Source of the DNA: an uncultured Muribaculaceae bacterium
GTDB lineage: Bacteria; Bacteroidota; Bacteroidia; Bacteroidales; Muribaculaceae
Assembly: GCA_910586565.1 (NCBI GenBank)
Contig: CAJUIT010000006.1
Location: 62,001 to 126,000, forward strand
Length of the DNA: 64,000 nt
Reading direction: 5' to 3'
Of the stretch, positions 15,518-24,506 are shown piece by piece. The translations under genes and the position numbers were made by a program. How positions within the stretch are numbered: position 1 is the stretch's first letter; each line of letters begins with the position of its first letter. The notes below the pieces were generated by a model, which saw nothing but the letters and a program-made list of their open reading frames with translations, was not told where the DNA came from and did not search any database.

Positions 15518-16825
15518 TCACGCATGTTCCTCATGATGGGGATGCTTCTTACCCCAATGCTTAATCCAGATGTAATAGCCGGTGAGGGGAAGTGTTGCGC
15601 CTAAAAGCGCGCCGAGCAACCACAGGATGCGCGTCACAATTCCGCCAAGACCGCCTGTGTGGATTGAATAAATCCAACCGCGCAGTTTATCGGCTTCTTT
15701 TGTGTCGGCATACATTGTCTGAGGTTTGATTTCCCCACTACGGCGGTTGAACTCATAACGGTCGGAAGCCCGGCCATTGCCGGTGGTGCCCAAAGTAACC
15801 ACAGCCTCCTCCTTCGAAATAGCAATTTGAGGAGCATCGGGATTCTGAGCTTTCAGCTCGTCGTAGACCTGCTGCCAACGGCCGAATTCGGAATGACGGC
15901 GGCCGCCACGACCTTCTCCGGGGTGCATGCCATCTTCCCCGCGGCCATGACCGCGACCTTCGCCACGACCCATGCTTTCTCCGGCATCCCACACCTTTTC
16001 AACGTTACCGCCTTTCTCATAACCTCCACGACCTCCGCGGTCGCCACGCTCACCGCGTTCACCGCGTTCACCGCGGGCCTCGCGCCCCGATTTATCGCCA
16101 TCCTGCTTGTTGTTCTGGCCGAAATTACGCGGGGTGTGCTCCACACCGCAAACGGCATAGAATGCCGAACGATACCAATCAAACGACCATGTGAGACCGG
16201 TGAGCGACATTGCCAGCACGAACACCAGGGCATACATACCGCCGGCCACGTGAAGCCCTTTCCACACTCCCTTCCATCCGCGCGAGAACGAGATGGTGAG
16301 ACTCTTTTTCAAATTCTTGCGGGCACGGGGCCACCATATCACAACACCGCTGATGAGGGCGATTACGAACACCAATGTTGAAATGCCAACGAGGAGCTTT
16401 CCAACCTTCACACCGTCGCCATGAGGATTGGCGCTGTCAAGAAGCCAGCGGTGAAGTTTAAACATTGTCGAGAAGAATCCCAAGCGTTCATATTTGCCGG
16501 TAATCTCACCCGAATACTGGTCGATGAACAGTGATGCACGGCGAGGTTTCGACAGACTCACCTGATAGGTGCGCGAGTTATCCTTGAAAATTATCACACT
16601 CGAAATGGAAACCGAATCGGGAAGTGTTTCCTTCACAGTCTCCATCAACTCACCCAACGGTTTAGGCTCACCCTCGGTCGATGCAACATAGTAAACATCG
16701 CTTTTAACGGCACGTGTTATCTCCGGTTCAAAAATGAGCATGGCGCCCGAAAAGCACACAAGTGTCACTATCAGGCCGAAAGGCACCGACAGCCACAGAT
16801 GGATTTTTCTGAAAAACTTAATCAT
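15518..16825 (-). CDS. PepSY-associated transmembrane protein
   Basis: The 435-residue protein has an N-terminal membrane helix (about 10-33), two more near 148-170 and 193-218, and one near 395-420. PepSY-type segments lie in the periplasmic parts (VYYVASTEGEPKPLGELMETV and VTLGTTGNGRASDRYEFNRRSG regions). Between helices 3 and 4 is a low-complexity, RGE/RGD/GRG-rich stretch encoded by 9-bp tandem repeats near 16045-16085, followed by a His/Glu-rich region; the C-terminus is also His-rich. Proteins of this type accompany ferric-siderophore or heme receptors and are proposed membrane reductases. It follows a TonB receptor and a DUF4374 gene on the same strand, which supports metal or metallophore uptake. 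The reductase role is inferred. Confidence 0.85.
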   Translation of the reverse strand: MIKFFRKIHLWLSVPFGLIVTLVCFSGAMLIFEPEITRAVKSDVYYVASTEGEPKPLGELMETVKETLPDSVSISSVIIFKDNSRTYQVSLSKPRRASLFIDQYSGEITGKYERLGFFSTMFKLHRWLLDSANPHGDGVKVGKLLVGISTLVFVIALISGVVIWWPRARKNLKKSLTISFSRGWKGVWKGLHVAGGMYALVFVLAMSLTGLTWSFDWYRSAFYAVCGVEHTPRNFGQNNKQDGDKSGREARGERGERGERGDRGGRGGYEKGGNVEKVWDAGESMGRGEGRGHGRGEDGMHPGEGRGGRRHSEFGRWQQVYDELKAQNPDAPQIAISKEEAVVTLGTTGNGRASDRYEFNRRSGEIKPQTMYADTKEADKLRGWIYSIHTGGLGGIVTRILWLLGALLGATLPLTGYYIWIKHWGKKHPHHEEHA

Positions 16826-16845
16826 AAGTGTCTGAATTTTTATTA

Positions 16846-16925
16846 GGTTTTATGCCGGGAATGTTCCGGGAAAAGCCCCTGCATTGACACAGGCAACCTA
16901 CCCGAAACACACCCGGCCTGAAACC
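16846..16925 (-). promoter_or_regulatory. structured leader upstream of the PepSY gene
   Basis: Nested complementary arms pair GGTTT (16846-16850) with AAACC (16921-16925), then GCCGGG (16854-16859) with CCCGGC (16912-16917), separated by a symmetric 3x3 loop. Inside is a CCTG/CAGG hairpin (16878-16893). Read on the minus strand it is an 80-nt multi-stem leader ending 20 bp before the start codon. It does not show the cobalamin riboswitch core. Function is unknown. Confidence 0.4.
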
Positions 16926-16957
16926 GAAAGATATATGATTGTAAAATTCTATATTTC

Positions 16958-17143
16958 TAAGTAAGTCGTGGAAATTATTTTATATCATTGACGGAAGTTT
17001 TTTCGAGCGATTTTTGCCCGAAGATGAAGGAGTGTAGCGTGCTACACGACTGAAGATAAGGGTAAAAGGCGCCGATAAAACTCCGGCAAGGATATAAAGT
17101 TTCTATATTTCTCGTATACGTAATAATTTTCATGACTTACTTA
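16958..17143. repeat. family B1 MITE-like long hairpin element
   Basis: The 186-bp element has imperfect 22-bp terminal inverted repeats: TAAGTAAGTCGTGGAAATT at the left, and its inverse TAAGTAAGTCATGAAAATT at the right. The interior folds as one long imperfect hairpin centred on GTGTAGC-GT-GCTACAC (17032-17047). The right end abuts the stop codon of the DUF4374 gene. Single related ends occur at 48343-48360 and 58553-58573. It has no coding capacity. Confidence 0.7.
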
Positions 17144-18532
17144 TCACTGAGCGGCCATATAACCGAAACCGGTGATATCATCAGCCTCGATTGTCACACC
17201 CTTGGTTGCACGTGCGGTGGCAGTGTCGATGCCATAGATAGCGGGATATTCGTTCTCGCCGGTAACGGGGATATACACTTTGCCGTTCTGAGTGTAGACT
17301 GTCTTGCCGATAGATTTCACACTTGCGGGGAGACCGGTTACATAAGTGAGTTTCTTTGCATCGGCATCGAAAATAGCCAGTTCGGTGCCGGCGGCATTCT
17401 TCTCGGTGAGCGGACGGTCATACATCACCATCAGGAAACAGTTGCCACCTGCAGGCCAGCATCGCATGAACGAGCGGTTCCCATCCTTACCCTGTGCCTG
17501 AATGTTGCAATAGTAGTCGTCGAACTGAGTGCGGCCGGCAGGAATGCGGCATACACCTGCGGGGAGAGTGGTTTTCTGGCGCGTGTCGGTGAGCGATTGA
17601 GCGTAGCTCGATGAGAACACATAGATGTCACCGTTATCTGCTGCCCACACTGTCTGGTAGTACTGTGAGCGGAAACGACCGCAGGGATAGCTGATTTTAT
17701 CGGTTTTAACCAATGTGGGTTCAAGCATATTTTCATCGTTGTAGATTGCCACCCAGCATTCATTGGGGTATTGTGTGCCTGAAAGCTCACCTTTGGTGTA
17801 AGAACCGCCGCCGGTACCACCCGATTCGGTTTTAACGAGGTCCTCGTTGCCGGGAAGAACCCACTTACCGTTGCCGTAGGCCGAACCATAGGCGCTCAGA
17901 CCCATCGGAACAACACCGCAATAGAGTTTGGAACGGCTCTGCTCGGCACCTGCCAAAGTCACATATTCACCGTTGCCCAGGAAGTTCTCAACCGAATATT
18001 CACCTGTTGAGGTGTTGTTCTCACGCGAGGTTTCGTTGTTCACATTGAGATAGGTAATCAAAAGTGTTTTCTGTGCGTTGCCGGCGGCATCGTTGAATTT
18101 GGCGAGACCGTCGCCGGTCGACATTGTTATGATGTCGTTGTTGTAGGAACCGTAGGAGGTGAAACGGCTGATTTTATACTCCACGCTGCGGGCCTGCATG
18201 TTGCCGTCGGAACCGAGATAGTAGCTGCGGGTTGTGCCGGCATTACCCTGGTTGTAGGTCAGGGCGTAGAGGAAGTTTTTGTGGAACACCCATTGTGTGG
18301 CTCCATCGTTCACCAACCCGTTATTCACCAATGAAATAGTGCCGTTATCGAGGCTCTCACCTGTCACAAGCACATTCGATGTGGTGCCCGAAGGCGACAC
18401 AGTGGTGGCGAATACAAAGTTTCCGCTGTTTCCGCTGTTTTCGGGTTCGTCATTCTCGGAGCATGAAGTGAGTGCAAGCGAACCGATCATGGCCACGCCT
18501 GTCATGCGCAAAATTGCTTTTTTCGATGTCAT
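17144..18532 (-). CDS. DUF4374 lipoprotein
   Basis: The start at 18532 gives 462 residues with an SPII signal: MTSKKAILRMTGVAMIGSLA followed by LTSC, lipidated at Cys24. An in-frame start 14 codons upstream would spoil the signal. The mature protein has repeated beta-rich segments with dispersed aromatic and Gly residues, as expected for the DUF4374 family, which resembles beta-propeller-type surface proteins of Bacteroidetes. These genes commonly sit between a TonB receptor and a PepSY membrane protein, as here; the receptor ends 61 bp upstream. It may bind the ligand or stabilise the receptor; no enzymatic role is evident. A mobile-element-like hairpin has inserted right at its 3' end, separating it from the PepSY gene. 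Confidence 0.85.
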   Translation of the reverse strand: MTSKKAILRMTGVAMIGSLALTSCSENDEPENSGNSGNFVFATTVSPSGTTSNVLVTGESLDNGTISLVNNGLVNDGATQWVFHKNFLYALTYNQGNAGTTRSYYLGSDGNMQARSVEYKISRFTSYGSYNNDIITMSTGDGLAKFNDAAGNAQKTLLITYLNVNNETSRENNTSTGEYSVENFLGNGEYVTLAGAEQSRSKLYCGVVPMGLSAYGSAYGNGKWVLPGNEDLVKTESGGTGGGSYTKGELSGTQYPNECWVAIYNDENMLEPTLVKTDKISYPCGRFRSQYYQTVWAADNGDIYVFSSSYAQSLTDTRQKTTLPAGVCRIPAGRTQFDDYYCNIQAQGKDGNRSFMRCWPAGGNCFLMVMYDRPLTEKNAAGTELAIFDADAKKLTYVTGLPASVKSIGKTVYTQNGKVYIPVTGENEYPAIYGIDTATARATKGVTIEADDITGFGYMAAQ

Positions 18533-18593
18533 TTTATAGTTATTGTTTTTAATTGATTGTATTGTCTTTGCCAATTAGAGGGGTTGACGGCGT

Positions 18594-20972
18594 TCATTTG
18601 CCGAAATAGATTCTCACCTTGCCATAGAATGCGCGGCCGGCTTTCTGGAGGCTGAAATTATCGTAGAGGCGCGCGTTAGTGAAGTTGCGGCATTCAAACG
18701 ACAGATTGTAGCGCCCGTTGGCGATGCCGTAGGTGAATGTGAGATTATGTGCGAACTGGTCGGGCACGATATAGTCATTAGCATTCGAGCCGATGTTGGA
18801 TGTGTAGTAACTGAAACTGTGGGTGTACTGGTTGTCGTAGGTGACGGTGAGCACATTGCTCTTGCGTCCCAGCCCGTGCCAGTAGAAGTTGATGTCGCTG
18901 TCGGCAAACATGTAGGGGAGGTTTGGCATGCGCTGGCGGTAGGCGATGTTCGCTACGGTGCTTTCCTGAGCGGTGGGCATGTTGTCGCGCACATTCATCT
19001 GAGTGAAATTGCCCCCCAGACTCAACCAACGTGAGAAGTTGTAGCGCACCGACACATTCACCCCCTTGGTGTCAACACGGCCGTAGTTGATGTAGGTGGC
19101 CGCCGATTTGCCGCCGCTCAGCGAAAAGATGTTTCGCTGAATGTAGTCGCGTGTGTCGCGATAGATAAAGCCCGCTTCGGCATAGATGATGTTGTTGCCG
19201 AATGTGGCGTTGTAGCTCAGGTTGATGTTCACATTGTGGCTCGATTCGGGTTTGAGCTCAATCTGGCCGACCTCGAGGTCCTCATCGCCAAACATCTCCT
19301 CAATGGTGGGGAGGCGGTAGGCTTTCTCGTATGAAGCCTTGAGCTGGAATCCCAATGGCATGAACCATGTGCCGGCGGCTCCATAGCCGAATGCATCCAC
19401 GCTGCGCGATGTGCGCTGATAAACATCCTGCGCCGATGTGGTGGCAATCGGGCCTGCCACATACTGGTGGTATTGCTTGCCGAATGCGGTGACGTTAAAC
19501 CGGTGGTTGGGCATGTAACGATAGGACAGGCCGAGGATGTTTTTCGATGTCACTTTCGAGAATTCGTCTTTCGCCGGAGGGGTGGTGAGCAAATCCTCGT
19601 TGGTGCGGTTGAATGTGTTGAACACATCGTTGACGGTGAACACATGATAGTCCTTCAGCCGGTAGTTCACTGTGGCTGTCGCCGCCCAGTTGTTGTTGAT
19701 TGCACGTGAATTCTGGCGCGACTGCTCACCGGGGGAATTCATCGGCGCGGTTTCACCGAGCCAGTTATATTTCACCGAAGCCGTGTCGACGTTGGTGTTG
19801 ATATTGCGGTTGTAATTGGCATTAAATGTCACGTCGAGTCCGCGGGTGAACAGATTGCGTTTCACATACTCCAGCGAAGGCATCAGCGTGTAGCCGTGGC
19901 GATGTTTCTGCCCATACACAATTTCCTGGCGCACACCTGTCTGCACATCTTTATACATGTGTGAATAGTTGAACCCCAACATCAAGCGGTCGGCCCAGCT
20001 TTTGTTCACAAAACCGGCTTTGGCCACAACAGCCTCGTTGTGGTAGGTGTCGTTGAAGCGTTTCACATGCTGCAACTTGCGTTTGTCGATTGCTCCTGTG
20101 ACGAAATCCTCAACCGGAGTGTCAATCCAATAATCGTTGTCGGAATAATTCTGGAATGCGTTTATCTCATATTTGAAACCGTTGGTGAGAGTCTGACCGA
20201 AATTCACGTAAGATTTATGGGTGTTGAACGACCCGAACGAATAGGATGCGTCGACAAACCAATGGCGCTGACGCTTCGACGTGACAATGTTGATGACCCC
20301 ACCCAGGGCATCGGCTCCGAAGCCAACCGGAACCACACCTCTGTAAACCTCGATGCGGTCGGCGAAATTAACGGGGATGTTGTTGAGTGCGAACGAGCTC
20401 CCCACACCCTCCTGCGGCACACCGTCGATAAACACTTTCACATGTTTGCCGCTGAAACCGTCCATTGTCACAGCCATATCCGAACCTACACCGCCGGTTT
20501 CGCGGATTTTCATGCCCGGAGCCTTGCTCAGAGCCTCACTCAGGGTTTTGGTTGTGTTCACCAACTCGCGTGTGTCGACTGCCGTTGCATTATAGGCCGA
20601 ATTCTTCACCTTGCTGAGCGAGTTGCCGACAACAATCACCTCGGCCAACTGCGCCGCCGAATTGAGTTTAACATTAAGTTTCCTGCGCTCGCCGGCAGCT
20701 ATTTCCACCTTCACCTCACATTTCTCGAACCCCACCGAAGTAATCACCATCGAGTAGGTGCCTGCAGGTGCCGAAATGTGATATAGCCCCTTTTCATTGG
20801 TAGAGCAATAGTAGGGGGTCGATTTCAACGACACGGTGGCATAGTCAACAGGCTCACCGCTGTCGGAAATGATTCTTCCCGAAATCAATCCCTCCCCATC
20901 TTTTGCCAAGAGGGTAAACGGAATCAGTAGAAGCGTGGAAATTACAACGAAATATTTTGTAAACAATCTCAT
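18594..20972 (-). CDS. TonB-dependent receptor with carboxypeptidase-like N-terminal domain
   Basis: The ATG at 20972 is chosen because it begins a good signal peptide (MRLFTKYFVVISTLLLIPFTLLA); the product has 792 residues. A CarboxypepD_reg-like beta-sandwich follows (GRIISDSGEPVDYATVSLK, about 30-110), then the TonB box region AEVIVVGNS, a plug with FIDGVPQEGVGSS and RIEVYRGVVPVGFGADALGG, and a barrel ending in VRIYFGK. This is the layout of FecA/CirA-like metallophore or heme receptors with the Bacteroidetes N-terminal extension, not of full SusC. It heads a probable operon with DUF4374 and PepSY genes. The start codon is overlapped by an upstream inverted repeat that could control expression. 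Ligand unknown. Confidence 0.9.
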   Translation of the reverse strand: MRLFTKYFVVISTLLLIPFTLLAKDGEGLISGRIISDSGEPVDYATVSLKSTPYYCSTNEKGLYHISAPAGTYSMVITSVGFEKCEVKVEIAAGERRKLNVKLNSAAQLAEVIVVGNSLSKVKNSAYNATAVDTRELVNTTKTLSEALSKAPGMKIRETGGVGSDMAVTMDGFSGKHVKVFIDGVPQEGVGSSFALNNIPVNFADRIEVYRGVVPVGFGADALGGVINIVTSKRQRHWFVDASYSFGSFNTHKSYVNFGQTLTNGFKYEINAFQNYSDNDYWIDTPVEDFVTGAIDKRKLQHVKRFNDTYHNEAVVAKAGFVNKSWADRLMLGFNYSHMYKDVQTGVRQEIVYGQKHRHGYTLMPSLEYVKRNLFTRGLDVTFNANYNRNINTNVDTASVKYNWLGETAPMNSPGEQSRQNSRAINNNWAATATVNYRLKDYHVFTVNDVFNTFNRTNEDLLTTPPAKDEFSKVTSKNILGLSYRYMPNHRFNVTAFGKQYHQYVAGPIATTSAQDVYQRTSRSVDAFGYGAAGTWFMPLGFQLKASYEKAYRLPTIEEMFGDEDLEVGQIELKPESSHNVNINLSYNATFGNNIIYAEAGFIYRDTRDYIQRNIFSLSGGKSAATYINYGRVDTKGVNVSVRYNFSRWLSLGGNFTQMNVRDNMPTAQESTVANIAYRQRMPNLPYMFADSDINFYWHGLGRKSNVLTVTYDNQYTHSFSYYTSNIGSNANDYIVPDQFAHNLTFTYGIANGRYNLSFECRNFTNARLYDNFSLQKAGRAFYGKVRIYFGK

Positions 20973-21013
20973 GTGCCTTTTAATTTTTTTGCAAAGTTCG
21001 GCATAAAAGGCAC
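20973..21013 (-). promoter_or_regulatory. perfect 10-bp inverted repeat touching the TonB receptor start codon
   Basis: GTGCCTTTTA (20973-20982) and TAAAAGGCAC (21004-21013) are perfect inverted copies with a 21-bp spacer. The spacer holds a -7-like GAACTTTG on the minus strand (20998-20991). One arm lies immediately before the ATG. It could be an operator over the promoter or a leader hairpin hiding the start. Confidence 0.45.
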
Positions 21014-21179
21014 CGTGTGAAATACTCAATACTAAGTATTCGCACAGTAAAAAGCTAACAACCAGATTAATAGCAAGTGTTATTCAAATTTAACAATTGG
21101 CTAATCAACGCAAACTGCGGGTAAATGCAACTAACGCATCTACCGTCCCCGGTTCATTGGCAAAGGGCGCTAACACTTT

Positions 21180-24100
21180 TTAGGTACGGCGCACGCGACG
21201 GGGTGCAATTCTCTCATGAATATGCTGGAACACCACAAAAAGCACCGGCACAACAAACAGCAATGCAAGTGTTCCGAACAGCAGTCCGCCTACCGTGGCA
21301 ACACCAACCGACACATTTCCGTTTGCCCCAACTCCCGAAGCAAACATCAGGGGTATCATGCCGAAAATCATTGTGGCCGAAGTCATTATAATCGGGCGGA
21401 ATCGGGCTTTGGCGGCTGAAATTGCTGCCGCCACTATGGTCATCCCCTCCTTGCGGCGCGCCGATGCATACTCGGTGAGCAGAATGGCGGTTTTTGCCAA
21501 CAACCCGATGAGCATGATAAGGCCGATTTGCATGTAGATGTTGTTTTCAAGCCCCCACCACCGTGCAAACAGAAATGAGCCTGCCAACCCGAAGGGCACA
21601 GCGGCTATAACGGCAAACGGCACCGTCAGACTTTCGTAGAGAGCGCACAGAATCAGATAGATAAATGCAAGGCAGATGCTAAACACCAGCACCGTGGTGT
21701 TCCCTGCCGACGATTCCTCACGCGACATGCCACCGAATTCGTAGCCGTAGCCTACGGGCAGACTTTCAGCCGCAACCTCCTTTATGGCCTTGATAGCCTC
21801 ACCCGAGCTATACCCCTCACCCTGTTCGCCGTAAACCGAGATTGCCGGGAAAAGGTTGAAGCGCGACAAACTTTCGGAGCCATACACACGTGTCAGCTTC
21901 ACGAAATTATCGAGCGGAGCCATATTGCCCCCCGCAGTGCGCACAAACATATTTTTCAACGACTCTGTGTTAAGTCTGTCGTCGGGCGCGGCCTGCACCA
22001 TCACTCGGTAGAGTTTGGTGAATCGGTTGAGGTTTGATGAATAACTGCCACCCACATACCCCGCAAGTGTGGCGAGCACATCGGCCGGCGACACATCGAG
22101 TTGCAGACACTTAACCGCATCCACCTCAACCATATACTGCGGATATTTCGTATCGAAAGTGGTGTAGGCTCTCGATATTTCGGGGCGCTGATTCAACGAA
22201 TCGATAAAAGCGCGCGTAACCGACAGCAACTCGTCGGTGGTTTTCCCCGAACGGTCCTGCACATACAGCTCGAAACCGCTCCCGGTGCCGTAGCCCGAAA
22301 TCATCGGTTGCTGCGAGGCTCTGATTTGAGCCGACGATATATTTGCCGTTTTGCGGTAGATTTCTTTTATCACAGCGTTTATGTCGTGCTCCTTCCCCTT
22401 TCGGTTCGACCAATTCACGAGCCTGATGTTGAACGAGCCGGCCGATGCCGACTGATTGTGACGGGCATCCTTTCCCGCCACTCTCGAATAGATGGTAATT
22501 TCGGGAATGTTCCTGATTGAATCCTCAATCTCATCCATGATGAGCGATGTTTCCTCGAGGTTGGTGCCTGGCGCCACCTGCACGTTGAGCGAGATGGCTC
22601 CCATATCCTCCTGCGGAACAAGCCCCGTTTTTGTTGTCGACACAAGCCATGCAAGCCCCCCAACAGCAAGCACAAACAGCATCCCCACAACCCAACGGTT
22701 TCTGAACAGGAACATGATTCCCGATTTATATTGCCCTACCACAACGGTGAGCGACCGGTCGAAAGCGAAATGGAAACGCTCGGCATAGGTTGATTTCTCA
22801 CCCGCAGCGCGGGGTGCACGCATCATCACCGCTGCCAGAGCCGGACAAAGGGTCATGGCATTTACAAGCGAGATGCCAACCGCCACAGCCATAGTCAGGC
22901 CGAACTGCATGTAGAACGTGCCTGAGGTTCCACCCATAAAACACACCGGAATGAACACCGCCATGAACACTATCGTGGTGGTAATCAGCGCCGCCGACAA
23001 TCCCCCCATTGCGGCCACCGTGGCTTCATACGGTTCCTTATGCCCCTCCTCAAATTTAGCCTGCACAGCCTCCACAACAACCACCGAATCATCCACAACC
23101 GTGCCGATTACAAGCACGATAGCAAACAATGTGAGCATGTTGAGCGTGAACCCCACGGCATAGATAAAGGCGAATGTGCCTATCAACGAAACAATGATTG
23201 ATATTGTCGGAATCAATGTGGCTCTGATGTCATGAATGAACAGATAAACCACCAACACCACCAGAATCAGGGCTATCACCAACGTTTCGGTGACTTTGTT
23301 GATTGAGGCATCAAGAAAATCCTTCGTGCTGGAGATGTCGGTGAGCACCATCCCTTCGGGGAGTCCGGCGCGAATTTCATCAAGTGTCCGGTCAATCTGT
23401 GTGATTACCTCGTTGGCATTCGACCCTGCGGTCTGCGCAATCATGGCATTCGCTCCGGGGTGGCCGCTTGTCTCACTGAGCATGGCGTAGTTCACCGCAC
23501 CGAGCTCAACGGTTGCAATATCCTTCAGCCGCAGCACATCGCCCGAGGGGAGCGCACGCACCACCAGATTCTCATAATCCACCGCATCCTCATAACGTCC
23601 GCGATATTTGAGCACATACTGGAAAGTGTTGGCCGATTCGGCTCCGAGCGTTCCTGTGGGCGACTCGATGTTCTGCTCGGCAAGCACCTTGTCGATATCT
23701 GAGGGCACAAGGCCATATTGCGACATCTTTTTGGGGTCGAGCCAGATGCGCATGGCATATTCGGCACTGAAAATGTTAACATCGCCCACCCCGGCTATTC
23801 GCGACAGCTGCGGCTCGATATTGATTTTCATATAGTTCGTCAGGAACTTGGTGTCGTAGGAGTCGTCGGGGCTGTAGAGTGTTATCGACTTGAGGGTGCT
23901 GTTCTGGCGTTTGCGCACGGTCACACCGCTTTTTGTCACCTCGGCGGGGAGCAATCCCTGGGCCGACGCCACGCGATTCTGAACATTCACCACAGCCATG
24001 TCGGCATCGGTGCCCTGTGTGAAAAAGATGGTGATGGATGCGGTGCCGGTGTTTGTTGCAGTGGAGGTCATATACATCATATCCTCCACGCCGTTGAGCG

Positions 24101-24305
24101 ATTCCTCAAGTGGAACAATCACACTTTTCAACACCGTCTCGGCATTGGCCCCGGTGTAGGTGGCCGACACCCTCACGGTGGGCGGTGCGATGTTCGGAAA
24201 CTGTTCGATAGGGAGCTGCAGCAGGCCCAGAATTCCAAGAATAACGATTAAAACCGATATTACCCCGGCCAGAACGGGGCGCTCTATAAATGTTCTTACT
24301 GTCAT
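21180..24305 (-). CDS. RND multidrug efflux pump, HAE1 (AcrB-like) inner membrane subunit
   Basis: The 1041 residues match full-length HAE1 RND pumps. The N-terminus MTVRTFIERPVLAGVISVLI forms TM1, with large periplasmic loops after TM1 and TM7. The proton-relay aspartates are in GTVVDDSVVVVEAV of TM4, and AKTAILLTEYA lies near the conserved TM10/11 region. The pump is expected to export hydrophobic compounds with an adaptor and a TolC-type channel, but neither is encoded next to it. It is divergent from a LytS/LytTR pair, and direct repeats resembling LytTR sites lie between their promoters, so that system probably controls it. Its own promoter is TATATTTG at 24329-24322 with TTTA 21 bp upstream. 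Confidence 0.92.
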   Translation of the reverse strand: MTVRTFIERPVLAGVISVLIVILGILGLLQLPIEQFPNIAPPTVRVSATYTGANAETVLKSVIVPLEESLNGVEDMMYMTSTATNTGTASITIFFTQGTDADMAVVNVQNRVASAQGLLPAEVTKSGVTVRKRQNSTLKSITLYSPDDSYDTKFLTNYMKINIEPQLSRIAGVGDVNIFSAEYAMRIWLDPKKMSQYGLVPSDIDKVLAEQNIESPTGTLGAESANTFQYVLKYRGRYEDAVDYENLVVRALPSGDVLRLKDIATVELGAVNYAMLSETSGHPGANAMIAQTAGSNANEVITQIDRTLDEIRAGLPEGMVLTDISSTKDFLDASINKVTETLVIALILVVLVVYLFIHDIRATLIPTISIIVSLIGTFAFIYAVGFTLNMLTLFAIVLVIGTVVDDSVVVVEAVQAKFEEGHKEPYEATVAAMGGLSAALITTTIVFMAVFIPVCFMGGTSGTFYMQFGLTMAVAVGISLVNAMTLCPALAAVMMRAPRAAGEKSTYAERFHFAFDRSLTVVVGQYKSGIMFLFRNRWVVGMLFVLAVGGLAWLVSTTKTGLVPQEDMGAISLNVQVAPGTNLEETSLIMDEIEDSIRNIPEITIYSRVAGKDARHNQSASAGSFNIRLVNWSNRKGKEHDINAVIKEIYRKTANISSAQIRASQQPMISGYGTGSGFELYVQDRSGKTTDELLSVTRAFIDSLNQRPEISRAYTTFDTKYPQYMVEVDAVKCLQLDVSPADVLATLAGYVGGSYSSNLNRFTKLYRVMVQAAPDDRLNTESLKNMFVRTAGGNMAPLDNFVKLTRVYGSESLSRFNLFPAISVYGEQGEGYSSGEAIKAIKEVAAESLPVGYGYEFGGMSREESSAGNTTVLVFSICLAFIYLILCALYESLTVPFAVIAAVPFGLAGSFLFARWWGLENNIYMQIGLIMLIGLLAKTAILLTEYASARRKEGMTIVAAAISAAKARFRPIIMTSATMIFGMIPLMFASGVGANGNVSVGVATVGGLLFGTLALLFVVPVLFVVFQHIHERIAPRRVRRT

Positions 24306-24321
24306 GTTTCTTATTTGCCGG

Positions 24322-24445
24322 CAAATATATCGGATTAAACTTTAGCCGCCTAAAGGTGTCATTATAAATAGTGACTAACGGCAGTTCTCTGATGACTAAC
24401 GCGCCCGAGTCAATTAGTGAGCTAACAGTAAATAAATTAACTTTG
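24322..24445. promoter_or_regulatory. divergent RND/lytS promoters sharing two LytTR-like direct repeats
   Basis: The minus promoter (for the RND gene) has TATATTTG at 24329-24322 and TTTA at 24354-24351. The plus promoter (for the kinase) has TTAG (24414-24417), a 20-bp spacer and TAACTTTG (24438-24445). Between them TGACTAACG occurs twice, at 24372-24380 and 24393-24401, 12 bp apart and 21 bp start to start. In reverse the copies contain GCCGTTAGT and CGCGTTAGT, close to the published LytTR half-site with core GTTNRK and the expected 12-bp gap. Confidence 0.65.
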
Positions 24446-24506
24446 CACATTAGCGAACGCATAAACGTATAAAAAGGTTACGCCTCTTTTCAATGACTTT
24501 GACTTG

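Noticed and set aside
15358..15564. Open frame beginning MGEVDGSVLKYVTETESRKR, repeated at 43376
   Set aside because: The frame is created by the family A repeat body; it is interrupted or absent in other copies and has no promoter or protein-like continuation.
16846..16925. Cobalamin riboswitch before the PepSY gene
   Set aside because: GC-rich stems are present but the conserved B12-box and core sequences are not seen on either strand.
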